From the NCBI GenBank assembly GCA_016717265.1, contig JADKFX010000002.1, forward strand, positions 1-43,353: a stretch of 43,353 nucleotides of DNA, written 5' to 3'. Made by a program: the position numbers and the translations under genes. Shown in pieces: positions 1 through 8,863 of this stretch. Every line of letters begins with the position of its first letter. Position 1 is the first letter of the stretch. This DNA is from Saprospiraceae bacterium. GTDB taxonomy: Bacteria > Bacteroidota > Bacteroidia > Chitinophagales > Saprospiraceae. Below the pieces are notes generated by a model, which saw only the letters and a list, made by a program, of their open reading frames with translations, was not told the origin of the DNA and searched no databases.

Positions 1-2
1 AA

Positions 3-22
3 AAGCTGCAATAATGCAGCTT
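3..22 (-). terminator. Hairpin terminator of the T9SS cargo gene
   Basis: A perfect 8-bp inverted repeat, AAGCTGCA/TGCAGCTT, has a 4-nt loop. It lies about 20 nt past the frame-corrected stop at 45-47. The A-run at the window edge would be a U-run in the minus-strand RNA, as in an intrinsic terminator, but the window ends there so the tail is only partly seen. Confidence 0.55.
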
Positions 23-44
23 AATTTAATGGAACAAGGTTAGC

Positions 45-940
45 TCAATTTTTAAGAAATTTTATGACATCATTTTGATATATTAGAAAATATATCCCAT
101 TTTGCAATTCCTGTATATCTAAGGTCTTTTCATCTAGCCAATGTAGGGGAACCTTTTGACCATGAATAGTTGTCATTGACAACTGATCACCCTCAAAAAA
201 TCGAAACCTAAATTGAGTACATGAGAACTTGGATTTGGATAAATTTCAATTTTATTTTTTTCTTTTTTACCTATGTAAATAATTTGACTATAACTAAAAG
301 TTTCATCCCGATCCACTGATTTTAAACGAAAATAAATAGTTGAATTTCCAGTTCCAATTCCACTGGTTTTTACCTCGTGAGAATATGATTTCAGGATCTT
401 ACTATCACCTGTTGCTTTCAATTTTGCGATGTCATTAAAGAATTTACCATCCTTACTTTGTTGAATTACAAAATGTGAAACATTCGATTCACTAGCAGTA
501 AGCCATTTAAGGTGGACGGTTCCTATTTTATCTTGTTCCGCCGTAAAGCTTAACAACCGAATCGGCAACACTACCATATCCTGTACTGCACCACATAAAA
601 CATGACTCACAGTCTTACCATGTGCATGAAATTGTGCTTTGGAATCACAATTGGCAATAAAATCAAAGGTCTGACAAATGATGGTGCCAACGGGAACATT
701 TGGAATATAAATCGTCCTATATAGTGTTCCATAACTATAATTTACACTATATAAAATGTGATCTGCTTCTGCAGAAGTTTTTCGAACACAAAATTGAACG
801 GAAAATGAACAATCGTTTCCTGATTCTGGCTTTTTGCTGAGCAAAGTCAAACTATTGCTAACAGTATCTATACATTGCTGGGCAATGACAACATTTAAAG
901 AGAAAAGGAAACACAAGGAAGAGACTAGGTATCTTTTCAT
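45..940 (-). CDS. Secreted T9SS type A cargo protein, frameshifted near the C-terminus
   Basis: The N-terminus is a signal peptide (basic MKRY, hydrophobic core, cleavage near AQQ). The middle has no family I recognise; a fibronectin-like stretch (VHLKWLTASE...FVIQQSKDG) precedes the sorting tail, as is common in Bacteroidota cargo. The tail starts IEIYPNPSSH. The simple reading frame stops at 173-175, but the next frame continues without a break as G-x-V, LDIQELQNGIYFL and a basic end, exactly the rest of a type A (TIGR04183-like) tail, to a TGA at 45-47. The frames join at an A6 run (195-200, T6 in the gene). One extra base restores about 298 residues. This looks like a sequencing error or a very recent frameshift. 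The substrate is unknown; the product should be exported and cell-surface attached. Confidence 0.75.
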
Positions 941-974
941 GGTGGTTGAGTTTATGAGATTTTGAAGACCTCAA

Positions 975-983
975 GTAAAGATA
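975..983 (-). promoter_or_regulatory. Candidate -7 element upstream of the cargo gene
   Basis: Read on the minus strand this is TATCTTTAC, one mismatch from the Bacteroidota TAnnTTTG element, about 35 nt before the ATG at 940. No convincing -33 motif is seen. Confidence 0.35.
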
Positions 984-1042
984 AGCCATCAACCTAGAGT
1001 CTGATTCTTTCAAATTGTATAATTGTTTTGATAATATATTAG

Positions 1043-1564
1043 CTACTTAAAATCTGCAAAATGCACTTCATCCCATTCTTTTGCTGGAAGATGATTCATC
1101 CTTAAATAAACGTTTGAAGTCACCCAAACATCTTGTGCACAATACTTTGCAATTCGGTCAAGATCCTGATCCTGATAATAAACTTCACCTACTTTGCTTC
1201 CGTCAAGGTCTCCTTTTGAACTTTCCAATTCCAAACATGCGGCTAACAATTCAAGTGAAATAAAATTCTTTTGATCTCCAAATTTCCACATGTCCAAAGT
1301 ATCGGCCATAAACTTTAATTCCCAGGGTTTACGATTCGAAATATTTAAAATCGCTGGCAATTGCAGGTTATGGATTATAGCTCTCCGACAAATATATGGG
1401 ATGTCAAATTCCCGAATATTATGGCCGCAAAGGATATTCTTGTCAGGATTATTAAAATGTTGGGATATTAAACTAAAAAAGTCAATTAGGATAGTTTCCT
1501 CATCAACTCCTGAAATGGTCTTAATTCTTAATACTCCTTTGTTAAAAAACCTAAGCCAATGCAT
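1043..1564 (-). CDS. Predicted 3'-5' exonuclease related to PolB exonuclease, C-terminal part
   Basis: This is the larger piece of a split gene. It carries GHNIREFDIPYICRRA (the Exo II-like motif with the catalytic Asp) and YCAQDVWVT (the Exo III-like motif), as in the DNA_pol_B_exo2 family (RNase H fold, DEDD exonucleases acting on DNA 3' ends). The first motif lies in the neighbouring piece at 1528-1758. The apparent Met start of this piece is not a real start: the frames join at an A6 run (1544-1549), where one extra base gives a continuous ICIGLGFFNKGVL. The corrected protein is about 238 aa, normal for the family. The stop is TAG. Homology rests on motif recognition only. Confidence 0.75.
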   Translation of the reverse strand: MHWLRFFNKGVLRIKTISGVDEETILIDFFSLISQHFNNPDKNILCGHNIREFDIPYICRRAIIHNLQLPAILNISNRKPWELKFMADTLDMWKFGDQKNFISLELLAACLELESSKGDLDGSKVGEVYYQDQDLDRIAKYCAQDVWVTSNVYLRMNHLPAKEWDEVHFADFK

Positions 1565-1758
1565 ATAATTTTTCCAAATTCTGCATAAATGGCAGCTTTC
1601 TCATTATATAACTGATCTAAGCTCTTTTCAGGCTCCTTTTCTTGAAAATAACGTATTTTACGTTCAAATAAAGCTTGCCAGTGATTATTCAGTTGATTAT
1701 AGCTTGGATACTGACTAACGGTTTCAATATCAATAAATAATACATTATTAAGTTCCAT
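1528..1758 (-). CDS. Predicted 3'-5' exonuclease, N-terminal part
   Basis: It begins MELNNVLFIDIETV, with Asp10 and Glu12 forming the first DEDD metal-binding motif. AEFGKIICIGLGF follows, the strand that normally runs on into the rest of the nuclease fold. The frame then hits a stop (LTKEY) just after the T6/A6 run at 1544-1549, and the remaining motifs continue in the other frame (1043-1564). Treat both pieces as one gene, 1043-1758. Confidence 0.75.
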   Translation of the reverse strand: MELNNVLFIDIETVSQYPSYNQLNNHWQALFERKIRYFQEKEPEKSLDQLYNEKAAIYAEFGKIICIGLGFLTKEY

Positions 1759-1832
1759 AATATTATAGTAAGGGTTTTCCCTGATTTTTTACTAAATCAT
1801 ATTAAAATTAAGCTATTTACCGTTTATGTAGT

Positions 1833-1840
1833 TAAATTTA
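1833..1840 (+). promoter_or_regulatory. Candidate -7 element for the coiled-coil gene
   Basis: TAAATTTA, one mismatch from TAnnTTTG, sits 26 nt before the ATG at 1867. Confidence 0.3.
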
Positions 1841-1866
1841 CACAATAAATAAAAAAAAACAGTATT

Positions 1867-2841
1867 ATGTCAACTTCCAATCAAAATGTTAAAGCCCTGG
1901 TAATTATTTTACTGGTTGCACTTTTTGGATTCAATGTCTATCAATTTGTAAATAATTCAAATCTTCAAAAAGATAATCTTGCAAAAGAAAATGAATTAGT
2001 TCAACTTGAAGATGCAAAAGCCAAACTCGATAAAGAATATCAACAAGCCGTAAGTGACTTAAATGATATGAAAACTAATAATGAAGAATTGAATCGGGTG
2101 ATTGATACACAAAAAGAAGAGCTTCGGATTCAAAAAGAAAAAGTTACTGGCTTACTAAAAGATAGTAAAAATCTTGCCATTGCACGCAAAGAAATTGAAA
2201 CTATTAAATCTAAAACACAAGAATATATAACTGAAATTAATCGCTTGAAATCTGAAAATGCTGAACTTGCAACAGCAAATACAGGTTTAAAATCAGATAA
2301 AGAGAAATTAACCCAGGAAGTTCAAACCAAATCCGCTGAAAATCAACAACTATCAGAAGCGAAAGCTACTCTGAACACGGAGAAAGATAATATCGCAAAG
2401 GAAAAAGATTTATTGAGTCGCAAAGTAAATCGTGCAACCGCAATTCCAATTCAAAAAATCAATGTTGATGCATTTGAAGAACGGGAAGGCAAAAAACCAA
2501 ATGATGTATCTAAAGCAAAAGATGCAGATTTTATTGAAGTATGTTTTAAAACTACGGTAAATAAAAATACAGAATCCGGTACTGAAAAATTTTATATACG
2601 GATTATTAATCCAACTGGAGAAACGCAAGCAATCGAATCTGAAGGCTCTGGTGTTATCAGAAACGATCAAAATGGTGAAACCATTAAATTTTCAATGTCT
2701 GCCATGACTCAATATAGCAGCGATGTAAAAGAAGTCTGTTCTAAATTTAAAAATCCAGGTTCATTTGTAGCAGGCGTCTATCAAATTGAAGTTTTTAATA
2801 AAGGATATTTAGTTGGTACCAGTACTTTAAAACTTAAATAA
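1867..2841 (+). CDS. Membrane-anchored coiled-coil protein, unknown function
   Basis: This 324-aa protein has a short polar N-terminus, one membrane segment at about residues 9-28, then a long charged heptad-rich region (about 32-190, rich in Lys, Glu, Gln and Leu) that should form a coiled coil. A compact C-terminal domain follows (about 195-324), with mostly beta-like pattern and two cysteines (EVCFKT, KEVCSKF). The topology suggests a periplasm-facing rod with a globular tip. I recognise the type (Bacteroidota proteins often annotated as chromosome-partitioning-like only because of the coiled coil) but no defined function. It is monocistronic: a candidate promoter precedes it and a strong hairpin follows. 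Confidence 0.8.
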   Translation: MSTSNQNVKALVIILLVALFGFNVYQFVNNSNLQKDNLAKENELVQLEDAKAKLDKEYQQAVSDLNDMKTNNEELNRVIDTQKEELRIQKEKVTGLLKDSKNLAIARKEIETIKSKTQEYITEINRLKSENAELATANTGLKSDKEKLTQEVQTKSAENQQLSEAKATLNTEKDNIAKEKDLLSRKVNRATAIPIQKINVDAFEEREGKKPNDVSKAKDADFIEVCFKTTVNKNTESGTEKFYIRIINPTGETQAIESEGSGVIRNDQNGETIKFSMSAMTQYSSDVKEVCSKFKNPGSFVAGVYQIEVFNKGYLVGTSTLKLK

Positions 2842-2858
2842 ATAATATTCTCCATTAA

Positions 2859-2904
2859 AAAATTGCACGTTCTGCATTATTTTCTATTGAGCACGTGCAA
2901 TTTT
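2859..2904 (+). terminator. Strong hairpin terminator
   Basis: A perfect 12-bp stem (AAAATTGCACGT / ACGTGCAATTTT) has a 22-nt loop. It starts 18 nt after the stop at 2841 and is followed by a T-rich tail. It separates the coiled-coil gene from pnuC. Confidence 0.75.
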
Positions 2905-2926
2905 ATTTTATAGATCGCAATGTTGT

Positions 2927-2934
2927 TATATTTA
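2927..2934 (+). promoter_or_regulatory. Candidate pnuC -7 element
   Basis: TATATTTA, one mismatch from TAnnTTTG. If used, transcription would start near 2941, downstream of the first possible ATG (2920), which favours ATG 2977 as the true start. Confidence 0.35.
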
Positions 2935-2976
2935 CAAATTAACAATACGCAATCTTCATCAGACCTTTTATTGACA

Positions 2977-3633
2977 ATGGACTTTGGTGTAAATTGGTTT
3001 GACCCTGTCTTTACTATTTTAGGATACGGAATTCCTTTGATTGAAATCATCTCTGTAACTGCTGGTATCATTGCAGTTTACTTTGCTGCCCGGGAAAATA
3101 TACTTACGTGGCCTATCGGTCTTGTGAATGTCACCACCGCATTTTTTATATACTACCATGTTCAGTTATATTCTGATATGTTTCTTCAGCTTTATTTTTT
3201 TTCCATCAGCATTTATGGCTGGATTATTTGGAAATTTGAAAAGTCGAATAAAATCCCTTTAAAATATCTTACTTCCAAACAAAGAATTTATATTAGTTTG
3301 CTAATCCTTATTGCAAGCTATGTATTTGGAAAATTTATAGCGAATATCCATTTGCTATTTCCAAATCTATTTCCAACTGCTGCTGTATACCCATATATAG
3401 ATTCCTTTGTCGCAATTTCTAGCATTGCTGCAAATACTTTATTGGCCAAACGAATAATTGAAAACTGGATTCTTTGGATTCTTATAAATATAATCTGTGT
3501 CTATTTATACATTCAGAGAGAAATTTTATTTATTGCACTTGAATTTTTTATATTTCTTGGGCTTGCAATTTATGGAATAAAAGAGTGGTTGTATTTAAAA
3601 AAGCTACAAGATCAAATGCTAAAGTCTGAGTAA
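2977..3633 (+). CDS. pnuC: PnuC-type nicotinamide riboside (vitamin) transporter
   Basis: The family signature is clear: LIEIISVTAGIIAVYFAAREN, then WPIGLVNV, then LYSDMFLQLYFFSISIYGW, where aromatic and Trp residues line the nucleoside pocket, then a second half with YPYIDSF and a final membrane segment before the charged end. About seven membrane segments are visible, fitting the SWEET-like PnuC fold (facilitated import of nicotinamide riboside for NAD salvage, with trapping by a kinase). An ATG at 2920 would add 19 unusual residues and lies in the probable promoter, so I prefer 2977. No TPP riboswitch or kinase gene is adjacent, so substrate choice (nicotinamide riboside versus thiamine) is not settled by context. 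The 3' end overlaps the convergent gene by 15 nt. Confidence 0.85.
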   Translation: MDFGVNWFDPVFTILGYGIPLIEIISVTAGIIAVYFAARENILTWPIGLVNVTTAFFIYYHVQLYSDMFLQLYFFSISIYGWIIWKFEKSNKIPLKYLTSKQRIYISLLILIASYVFGKFIANIHLLFPNLFPTAAVYPYIDSFVAISSIAANTLLAKRIIENWILWILINIICVYLYIQREILFIALEFFIFLGLAIYGIKEWLYLKKLQDQMLKSE

Positions 3634-4779
3634 TGCTTGTTGCAAATCCGAAATTAAATAATCAGCATCTTCCAGACCAACATACATTCGTATTAATCGA
3701 TGCGACTCTTGTTTAGAATCAAAAGCACTTCGTTCAATTCCTGCAAGCCTGGGTATGATTAAACTTTCGTGACCTCCCCAACTAACAGCCATTAAAATAT
3801 GTGTTAAAGATTCACAAAAATTTTCAATCTTTTCAGCGGCATCCGTTTTAACAATAAATGAAAATAATCCACATGCACCCCGCATTTGTTTTTTTGCGAG
3901 TTCATATTGTTTGAAACTCTCATCCCATGGAAATAAAACAGATTCAATTTTTGGATGTCCTTTTAGAAATTCTATGACAAGTTGTGTTGTATTCCGAATT
4001 CGATCCATTCTTGCAGGAAGTGTACGCAATCCTCTCAATAGTAACCAGGCATTAAAAGGTTGTATACCATTTCCTGCCGTCAGATATTCTAATTTAAAAA
4101 CCTTTTGCAACAAAGTAGACTTACCAGTTAAAACCCCAGCAACCGTATCACTATGCCCTCCAATATACTTTGTGGCCGATTGCAAGACGAGGTCAATACC
4201 AAAATCAATAGGTCTTTGGTAATAAGGACTGCAATAACTATTATCTACTACTGTTAATATATTTCTTTGTTTTGCAAGTGTGGCAATAGCAGCTAAATGT
4301 TGGATAGAAAAATCCCAACTATTAGGAGATTCCAAATAAATAATTTTTGTATTTTCTTGAATTGCATTTTCAAAATTACTAGTATTTGTACCATCTACAT
4401 ACGTTGTTTCTACCCCAAATCGTGGTAAGAACTCATTAAACAATTTTTGTGCCCAGGTGTAAGGATCCCGAACTGAAATAATATGATCTCCTTTAGAAAC
4501 AAAGGGAACTACGGACGAAAAAATTGCGGAAGCACCACTATTAAATACTAAAGCATCTTCAGCTCCATCTAAAGCAGCAAGTTTCTCTCGTAAAATATCT
4601 ACCGTAGGATTTAAACCCCTTGAATAAATATATCCGCCATATTCATCTTTAAATCGTTGGCGCATTTGATCCACCGTATCAAACTTAAAATTGCTAGTTT
4701 GAATTATTGGAGGAGCTATCGCATTAAAATACTGTTCGCGATGTTCTCCTAGTTCATTAAGTATATATGATAAATCCAC
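3619..4779 (-). CDS. Cys/Met-metabolism PLP enzyme (cystathionine gamma-synthase / lyase family)
   Basis: 386 aa, full length for the fold. YIYSRGLNPTVD (residues 50-61) is the family's YSR-NPT phosphate-binding stretch. NSGASAI (80-86) is the cofactor-binding loop, ESPNSWDF takes the usual ESPTNP place, VVDN holds the PLP-ring Asp (179), and SATKYIGGHSD carries the Schiff-base Lys204. The family covers gamma-synthase, beta/gamma-lyase and methionine gamma-lyase; the variant ESPNSWDF makes subtype calling unsafe. It is last in a run of four minus-strand genes, 28 nt after an amino-acid permease, so sulfur-amino-acid breakdown is a reasonable guess. It overlaps convergent pnuC by 15 nt. The stop is TAG. 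Confidence 0.85.
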   Translation of the reverse strand: MDLSYILNELGEHREQYFNAIAPPIIQTSNFKFDTVDQMRQRFKDEYGGYIYSRGLNPTVDILREKLAALDGAEDALVFNSGASAIFSSVVPFVSKGDHIISVRDPYTWAQKLFNEFLPRFGVETTYVDGTNTSNFENAIQENTKIIYLESPNSWDFSIQHLAAIATLAKQRNILTVVDNSYCSPYYQRPIDFGIDLVLQSATKYIGGHSDTVAGVLTGKSTLLQKVFKLEYLTAGNGIQPFNAWLLLRGLRTLPARMDRIRNTTQLVIEFLKGHPKIESVLFPWDESFKQYELAKKQMRGACGLFSFIVKTDAAEKIENFCESLTHILMAVSWGGHESLIIPRLAGIERSAFDSKQESHRLIRMYVGLEDADYLISDLQQALLRL

Positions 4780-4807
4780 GATACTCTCAATTATTTTAGA
4801 AATTATA

Positions 4808-6175
4808 TTAAATAGAATTACGCTTTAATTTTTGAATCAAAAAATACGCAATAATCAGCGCTATAAAAACAAGGATCGCTGTGAATCCAAATTGAGGATT
4901 CAAATAAAAACTAGAAATACCAACAAAAGTATAAGCACAAATAAAAAATATTGGCACCCAAGGAAAGAACTTAATTTGGTAAATTTCCTTCAAATTTAAA
5001 TCTTTTGTTTTCCTTCTAAGGTAAAAGATTGTCGCAGCAGATGTAGCCATTCCTAAGGAATCCAAAATCATAACGAAACCCAGAATACGATCAAATGTTG
5101 ATGCAAAAAAAACAACCAGAACGCAAATTAAAGTAAATACAGTCAAGCTCACTGTCAACACTTCCTTATTGCCAGACTTTTTGTTAAATGATTTTGGTAA
5201 TATCCCATCCAGACTCATAGCATACATAACTCTTGGATTACTGAGTAACGAAACATTTACATATGCTAAAACTGCAAGAAATAATAAAATTGCAAATAAA
5301 TTTCTTCCTATTGGACCAAAAAGTTTGGATGCTACAATGGATGCAATCCCTTTTGCTGTTTTCAACTCTTCGAAACCAATGATTTTATAATAACTTAAAT
5401 TAACTAAAAGATATAAAACAATCACTAATAATATTCCACCATAAATACTTTTTGGAATCGTTTTTCTGGGCGACTTAATTTCATCACCAAAATTAATAGT
5501 TTGTTGATATCCACCATATGTAAAAGAAACAGCAACCAGGGTAGCACCAAAAGAGCTTATCAAATCAGACCAAGAAATTTGCATCCAATCCATATAATTT
5601 TGATTTGAGCTTACATGAATTTTGGGAAAAAATAATGCTGAGATGATTAATAGAATCATGGCTATTTTAATAATCATCAATACGTTTAAAGTATTCGCAC
5701 TTAATCGAAGTCCTAAAAGATTGACACCATAAAATGCCAGAATAGCAAAAATTGCGATCATTGATTTTAATAGATCCGTAGGAGGGGTTACAAATAAAAC
5801 CTCTGCCAAATAATCACTCCCAATTAATGCAACACCACCCAGGGAGGCAGCATTTGAGACCAGAATAATTCCATTAATTGCAAAGGCAATAGAAGGATGA
5901 TAAGCAACTGAAAAAATCTTATAGTATCCACCTGTAACCGGAAATCTTGAGCCAATCTCAGCATAGGTCAGGGCACCACACAATGCAACCAAACCACCAA
6001 ATATCCATGCTGCGAAGTAAACACTGGGTGTAATTGCAGCATTCGCTGAAACGGAGGCAGCCCTAAAAATACCAAGTCCGATCACTAAACCAATAACGAT
6101 CATACTAAGTGAATAAACCCCTAGTTTCTGGCTACTATTAGAATCCATAATAATTGCGAAAATAAGAGATTCCAA
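4808..6175 (-). CDS. APC-superfamily amino-acid permease
   Basis: It has about twelve membrane segments. The first carries the APC signature (VIGLVIGLGIFRAAS, glycine-rich unwound helix), followed by ALTYAEIGSRFPVTGGYY, the conserved Glu and PxxGG of the family. SFTYGGYQQTINFGDEIKSPRKTIPKS is the typical helix 6 to helix 7 region. The family imports or exchanges amino acids with protons or other amino acids; the substrate cannot be read from sequence. The first Met (6175) precedes MDSNSSQKLGVYS by nine residues, and the internal ATG at 6148 is the more family-like start. It lies between two PLP enzymes of amino-acid breakdown with 35- and 28-nt gaps, so it is probably co-transcribed with them. 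Confidence 0.85.
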   Translation of the reverse strand: MESLIFAIIMDSNSSQKLGVYSLSMIVIGLVIGLGIFRAASVSANAAITPSVYFAAWIFGGLVALCGALTYAEIGSRFPVTGGYYKIFSVAYHPSIAFAINGIILVSNAASLGGVALIGSDYLAEVLFVTPPTDLLKSMIAIFAILAFYGVNLLGLRLSANTLNVLMIIKIAMILLIISALFFPKIHVSSNQNYMDWMQISWSDLISSFGATLVAVSFTYGGYQQTINFGDEIKSPRKTIPKSIYGGILLVIVLYLLVNLSYYKIIGFEELKTAKGIASIVASKLFGPIGRNLFAILLFLAVLAYVNVSLLSNPRVMYAMSLDGILPKSFNKKSGNKEVLTVSLTVFTLICVLVVFFASTFDRILGFVMILDSLGMATSAATIFYLRRKTKDLNLKEIYQIKFFPWVPIFFICAYTFVGISSFYLNPQFGFTAILVFIALIIAYFLIQKLKRNSI

Positions 6176-6210
6176 AGAGAAAGTAGCGTTCCCGCGAATT
6201 ATATAAGAAA

Positions 6211-7092
6211 TTACTTTATAGACGCTCTACTCCCTTGCAATCCACCTGTATGCAAAACATAAATTTTCTTGTATTTATATTTATCTATTTGCTCAAAAAA
6301 AGAAACTAATAAAGGTGCTGTATAAACAGGATCCAATCTTATACCATAGTTCAAAAAAAATAAATCCATAAACTTCAATATAGATTCATCTTTTTTGCCG
6401 AAAGACAGATTCAGCTTAGCATCTATCATTTTAACTCTCGAATCCTGAATCCATGGATACTGAGCCATTCTAACTACTTGCATACTTAAAATGTGTACAT
6501 TTTCAGAAAACGTAAGCAAGCCTTTAATTGTAGTACCTGTGCCACAAGCACATACTATTAAATTCTCCTGCCGGTCAAATTCAACTGGAAATTCTGATAC
6601 AAGATTTGCGATCCCCTGAACACCAATCTCCCCACCTCCACCTTCTGGAATCCATAATGCATTTGAAAATCTATCCTCTAGAAAAATCTTTGGATCCAAT
6701 CTCAGTTGTTGCGCTTCTACCCTACTTATTGGAATTAATGTAGCATTCCAGTTTCGACAATCCTTTAAAGTGGGTGTTTCAAAATCATTGTTCCATCCAT
6801 AAATCAAGCAAGTACAAGGAATTTCTAACTTAAAACAAACATAGGCTAAAGCATGCAGATGATTTGAAAAAGCACCTCCCATACTAATCAATTCTTGCTT
6901 ATCTGAACTCTGAAAAAAATTCAAATGGTTGCTTAATTTTCGCCATTTATTTCCACAGACTATTGGATTTATCAAATCATCTCTTTTAAAAATAAGCTCC
7001 TGTTTAATTTCTTCAATAAATATGGATTGCAAATCTGATGGCAGATTTAATTCTCGTTTAAGCTGCTGATATTTTTCCTCCGAAATTCTCAC
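6211..7092 (-). CDS. ACC deaminase / D-cysteine desulfhydrase family PLP enzyme
   Basis: 293 aa. FKRDDLINPIVCGNKWRKL (residues 35-53) is the diagnostic segment, with Lys49 as PLP lysine. MGGAFSNHLHALA (71-83) is the cofactor and carboxylate-binding turn, CGTGTTIKG the phosphate-binding loop, and HTGGLQG the C-terminal signature. The family deaminates 1-aminocyclopropane-1-carboxylate or splits D-cysteine to pyruvate, H2S and ammonia; in Bacteroidota the second is likelier. The start codon is GTG; no in-frame ATG lies upstream before a stop. It sits 35 nt after the TonB gene and 35 nt before the permease, suggesting one operon for (D-)amino-acid use. Confidence 0.85.
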   Translation of the reverse strand: MRISEEKYQQLKRELNLPSDLQSIFIEEIKQELIFKRDDLINPIVCGNKWRKLSNHLNFFQSSDKQELISMGGAFSNHLHALAYVCFKLEIPCTCLIYGWNNDFETPTLKDCRNWNATLIPISRVEAQQLRLDPKIFLEDRFSNALWIPEGGGGEIGVQGIANLVSEFPVEFDRQENLIVCACGTGTTIKGLLTFSENVHILSMQVVRMAQYPWIQDSRVKMIDAKLNLSFGKKDESILKFMDLFFLNYGIRLDPVYTAPLLVSFFEQIDKYKYKKIYVLHTGGLQGSRASIK

Positions 7093-7127
7093 ACACTGAA
7101 TTGCTTTAATAAAAATACCATAACACT

Positions 7128-7922
7128 TTAACGATTTAATTTAAATTCAATCGGCATTTTAAAATTAAAACTAACATTCCGGTTATTATTTTTAGCGGGA
7201 ATCCAAATTGGAATGAGTCTTATTACCCGAAGTGCTTCTTCATCACAAGATGGATAGAGTGATTTTAAGATTTTTGGATTTCTAACATTTCCTTCCTTGT
7301 CTATTACAAAGCCTACTACAACTACCCCTTCAACTTTGTTCTGAAATGCGGTATTTGGATAGACTAGTTTTGAAGAAATAAATCTGGATAAATTAGATGA
7401 ACCTCCAGGATATTGAGGCATTACATCTACAAAATCGAAGGTCACCTCTGATTCATTTGCAATTTGCGCATTATTATTTACTTTGTTAAGATCCTTCTGT
7501 TGTATTGAATCTAAATCCTTATTCGTTGTATTTATTTCATTTATTGGGATCTCTTCTTTAACTACTTTTTTTATTTCACTTTTTTTCAATTCTGGTGGCT
7601 TCTTTTCAGGATTTTTTTTAGGGCTCTCTGGGACTTGCTTTGAACTCATTTTGGTGTTCAATTTTGGCAACACGATATCCGGAGGATTTTCTAAAAAGAC
7701 TTCCGTAATCATTTCAGATTCCTTTGTAAAATTCCAATGGATTGAAGGAATAATCAAACAAGCAAGAAATATAATTAAGGACAATATTAATCCAATGGTC
7801 ATATTCCTATTATAAAATAGCCTAAGTTGATAAGCACCATATGCGCGATTTCGATTAGAAAACACCATATTATTCCAATCAGAAACTGAATTCTTAAAAA
7901 ATCGATATAAAATACCTAACAA
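7128..7922 (-). CDS. TonB family energy transducer
   Basis: 264 aa. The N-terminus has FSNRNRAYGAYQLR (about 21-34), the segment that precedes the membrane helix in Bacteroidota TonB proteins. One membrane segment lies at about 42-61, then a Pro/Lys/Glu-rich periplasm-spanning region (about 80-135), then a TonB C-terminal domain (about 165-264) with YPGGSSNLSRFISSKLVYP, GVVVVGFVIDKEGNV and the closing EALRVIRLIPIWIPA. It couples proton-motive force to outer-membrane TonB-dependent receptors. No ExbB, ExbD or receptor gene is adjacent; instead it heads the amino-acid run, so it may serve a receptor encoded elsewhere. M19 (MVFSNRN) is an alternative start. Confidence 0.85.
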   Translation of the reverse strand: MLGILYRFFKNSVSDWNNMVFSNRNRAYGAYQLRLFYNRNMTIGLILSLIIFLACLIIPSIHWNFTKESEMITEVFLENPPDIVLPKLNTKMSSKQVPESPKKNPEKKPPELKKSEIKKVVKEEIPINEINTTNKDLDSIQQKDLNKVNNNAQIANESEVTFDFVDVMPQYPGGSSNLSRFISSKLVYPNTAFQNKVEGVVVVGFVIDKEGNVRNPKILKSLYPSCDEEALRVIRLIPIWIPAKNNNRNVSFNFKMPIEFKLNR

Positions 7923-8033
7923 TGGAACTGTGAATTGATTAAATACAATATTACTTTCCTATAATGAAAATTTCATATAATTAGTATCTGTATCACTTTA
8001 GTTGAAATGAAATTAACATATATAATATTAAAA

Positions 8034-8768
8034 TTAGCTGTCTTTTTCAAAAAGCCATGTGATCGGTTGGGCTATATTAAATGGCTGCAATACCCTCTTT
8101 ATATTATAATTATTTTTAATATGTTCTAAGATTTGGGGAATATCATCTGAAACTAAAAACAAACTCCGATCAATTGGTGAAATTGTTTTTTCCAGCTCCA
8201 TTTTATCAAGAAATTCTAAGAGCTCTTTATGATATTCTGTGCCATAAATAACGACTGGAAAATGAACCAACTTACCGGTTTGAATTAAAGTCATAGATTC
8301 AAAAAATTCATCCATAGTACCAAATCCACCTGGCAAGACTATAAAAGCATAAGAATATTTAATCAGGAGTGTTTTTCGGTTAAAAAAATACTTCATGTTT
8401 ACCCAATAATCAAGATATTTATTGGGTTGTTGCTCATTCGGCAAGGTGATGTTGCAACCGACACTTCTTCCACCTACTGATTTTGCACCTTTATTTGCTG
8501 CTTCCATAATTCCTGGTCCACCCCCGGTCATAATGGTAAAACCCAAACTAGCTACTTCTGCCCCAATAGTTTCTGCAATTTTATAATAACGATGATCTTC
8601 CTGAAAACGAGCCGAACCAAATATAGTTACGCAAGGTCCGGTAAAATATAATTTCCGGATTCCTAAAAACAAATCCCAAAATACATCCCAAACAAAACGC
8701 AATTCTGCAAACCGGCTCATAGGGCCATTTAGATATTGAATATTTCTAATGTTCTTAATATTCTCCAT
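8034..8768 (-). CDS. LOG / TIGR00730 family Rossmann-fold nucleotide hydrolase
   Basis: 244 aa. It has VTIFGSARFQEDHRYY, MTGGGPGIMEAANKGA and LPGGFGTMDEFFE; the PGGxGTxxE motif defines the family once called lysine decarboxylases. Characterised members remove ribose-5-phosphate from nucleoside 5'-monophosphates (cytokinin-activating LOG in plants, AMP in bacteria). A non-conserved ~40-aa N-terminal lead precedes the fold, a length common in Bacteroidota members. It is divergent from the aminotransferase gene at 8864, with a 95-nt shared upstream region. The physiological substrate is unknown. Confidence 0.85.
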   Translation of the reverse strand: MENIKNIRNIQYLNGPMSRFAELRFVWDVFWDLFLGIRKLYFTGPCVTIFGSARFQEDHRYYKIAETIGAEVASLGFTIMTGGGPGIMEAANKGAKSVGGRSVGCNITLPNEQQPNKYLDYWVNMKYFFNRKTLLIKYSYAFIVLPGGFGTMDEFFESMTLIQTGKLVHFPVVIYGTEYHKELLEFLDKMELEKTISPIDRSLFLVSDDIPQILEHIKNNYNIKRVLQPFNIAQPITWLFEKDS

Positions 8769-8789
8769 AGCTTCTCGATCAAATAAACC

Positions 8790-8798
8790 GCAAGATTA
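8790..8798 (-). promoter_or_regulatory. Candidate -7 element for the LOG-family gene
   Basis: Read on the minus strand this is TAATCTTGC, one mismatch from TAnnTTTGC, 22 nt before the ATG at 8768. Confidence 0.3.
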
Positions 8799-8863
8799 AA
8801 AAAAATTCAAGTGATATCTCTATTTTTTAATAATTTGCAGCAACAGTAAAAACCCACAGGCCT

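Noticed and set aside
1081..1568. Plus-strand open frames at 1081-1263 and 1290-1568
   Set aside because: They are shadows of the exonuclease gene on the other strand, which carries clear DEDD motifs.
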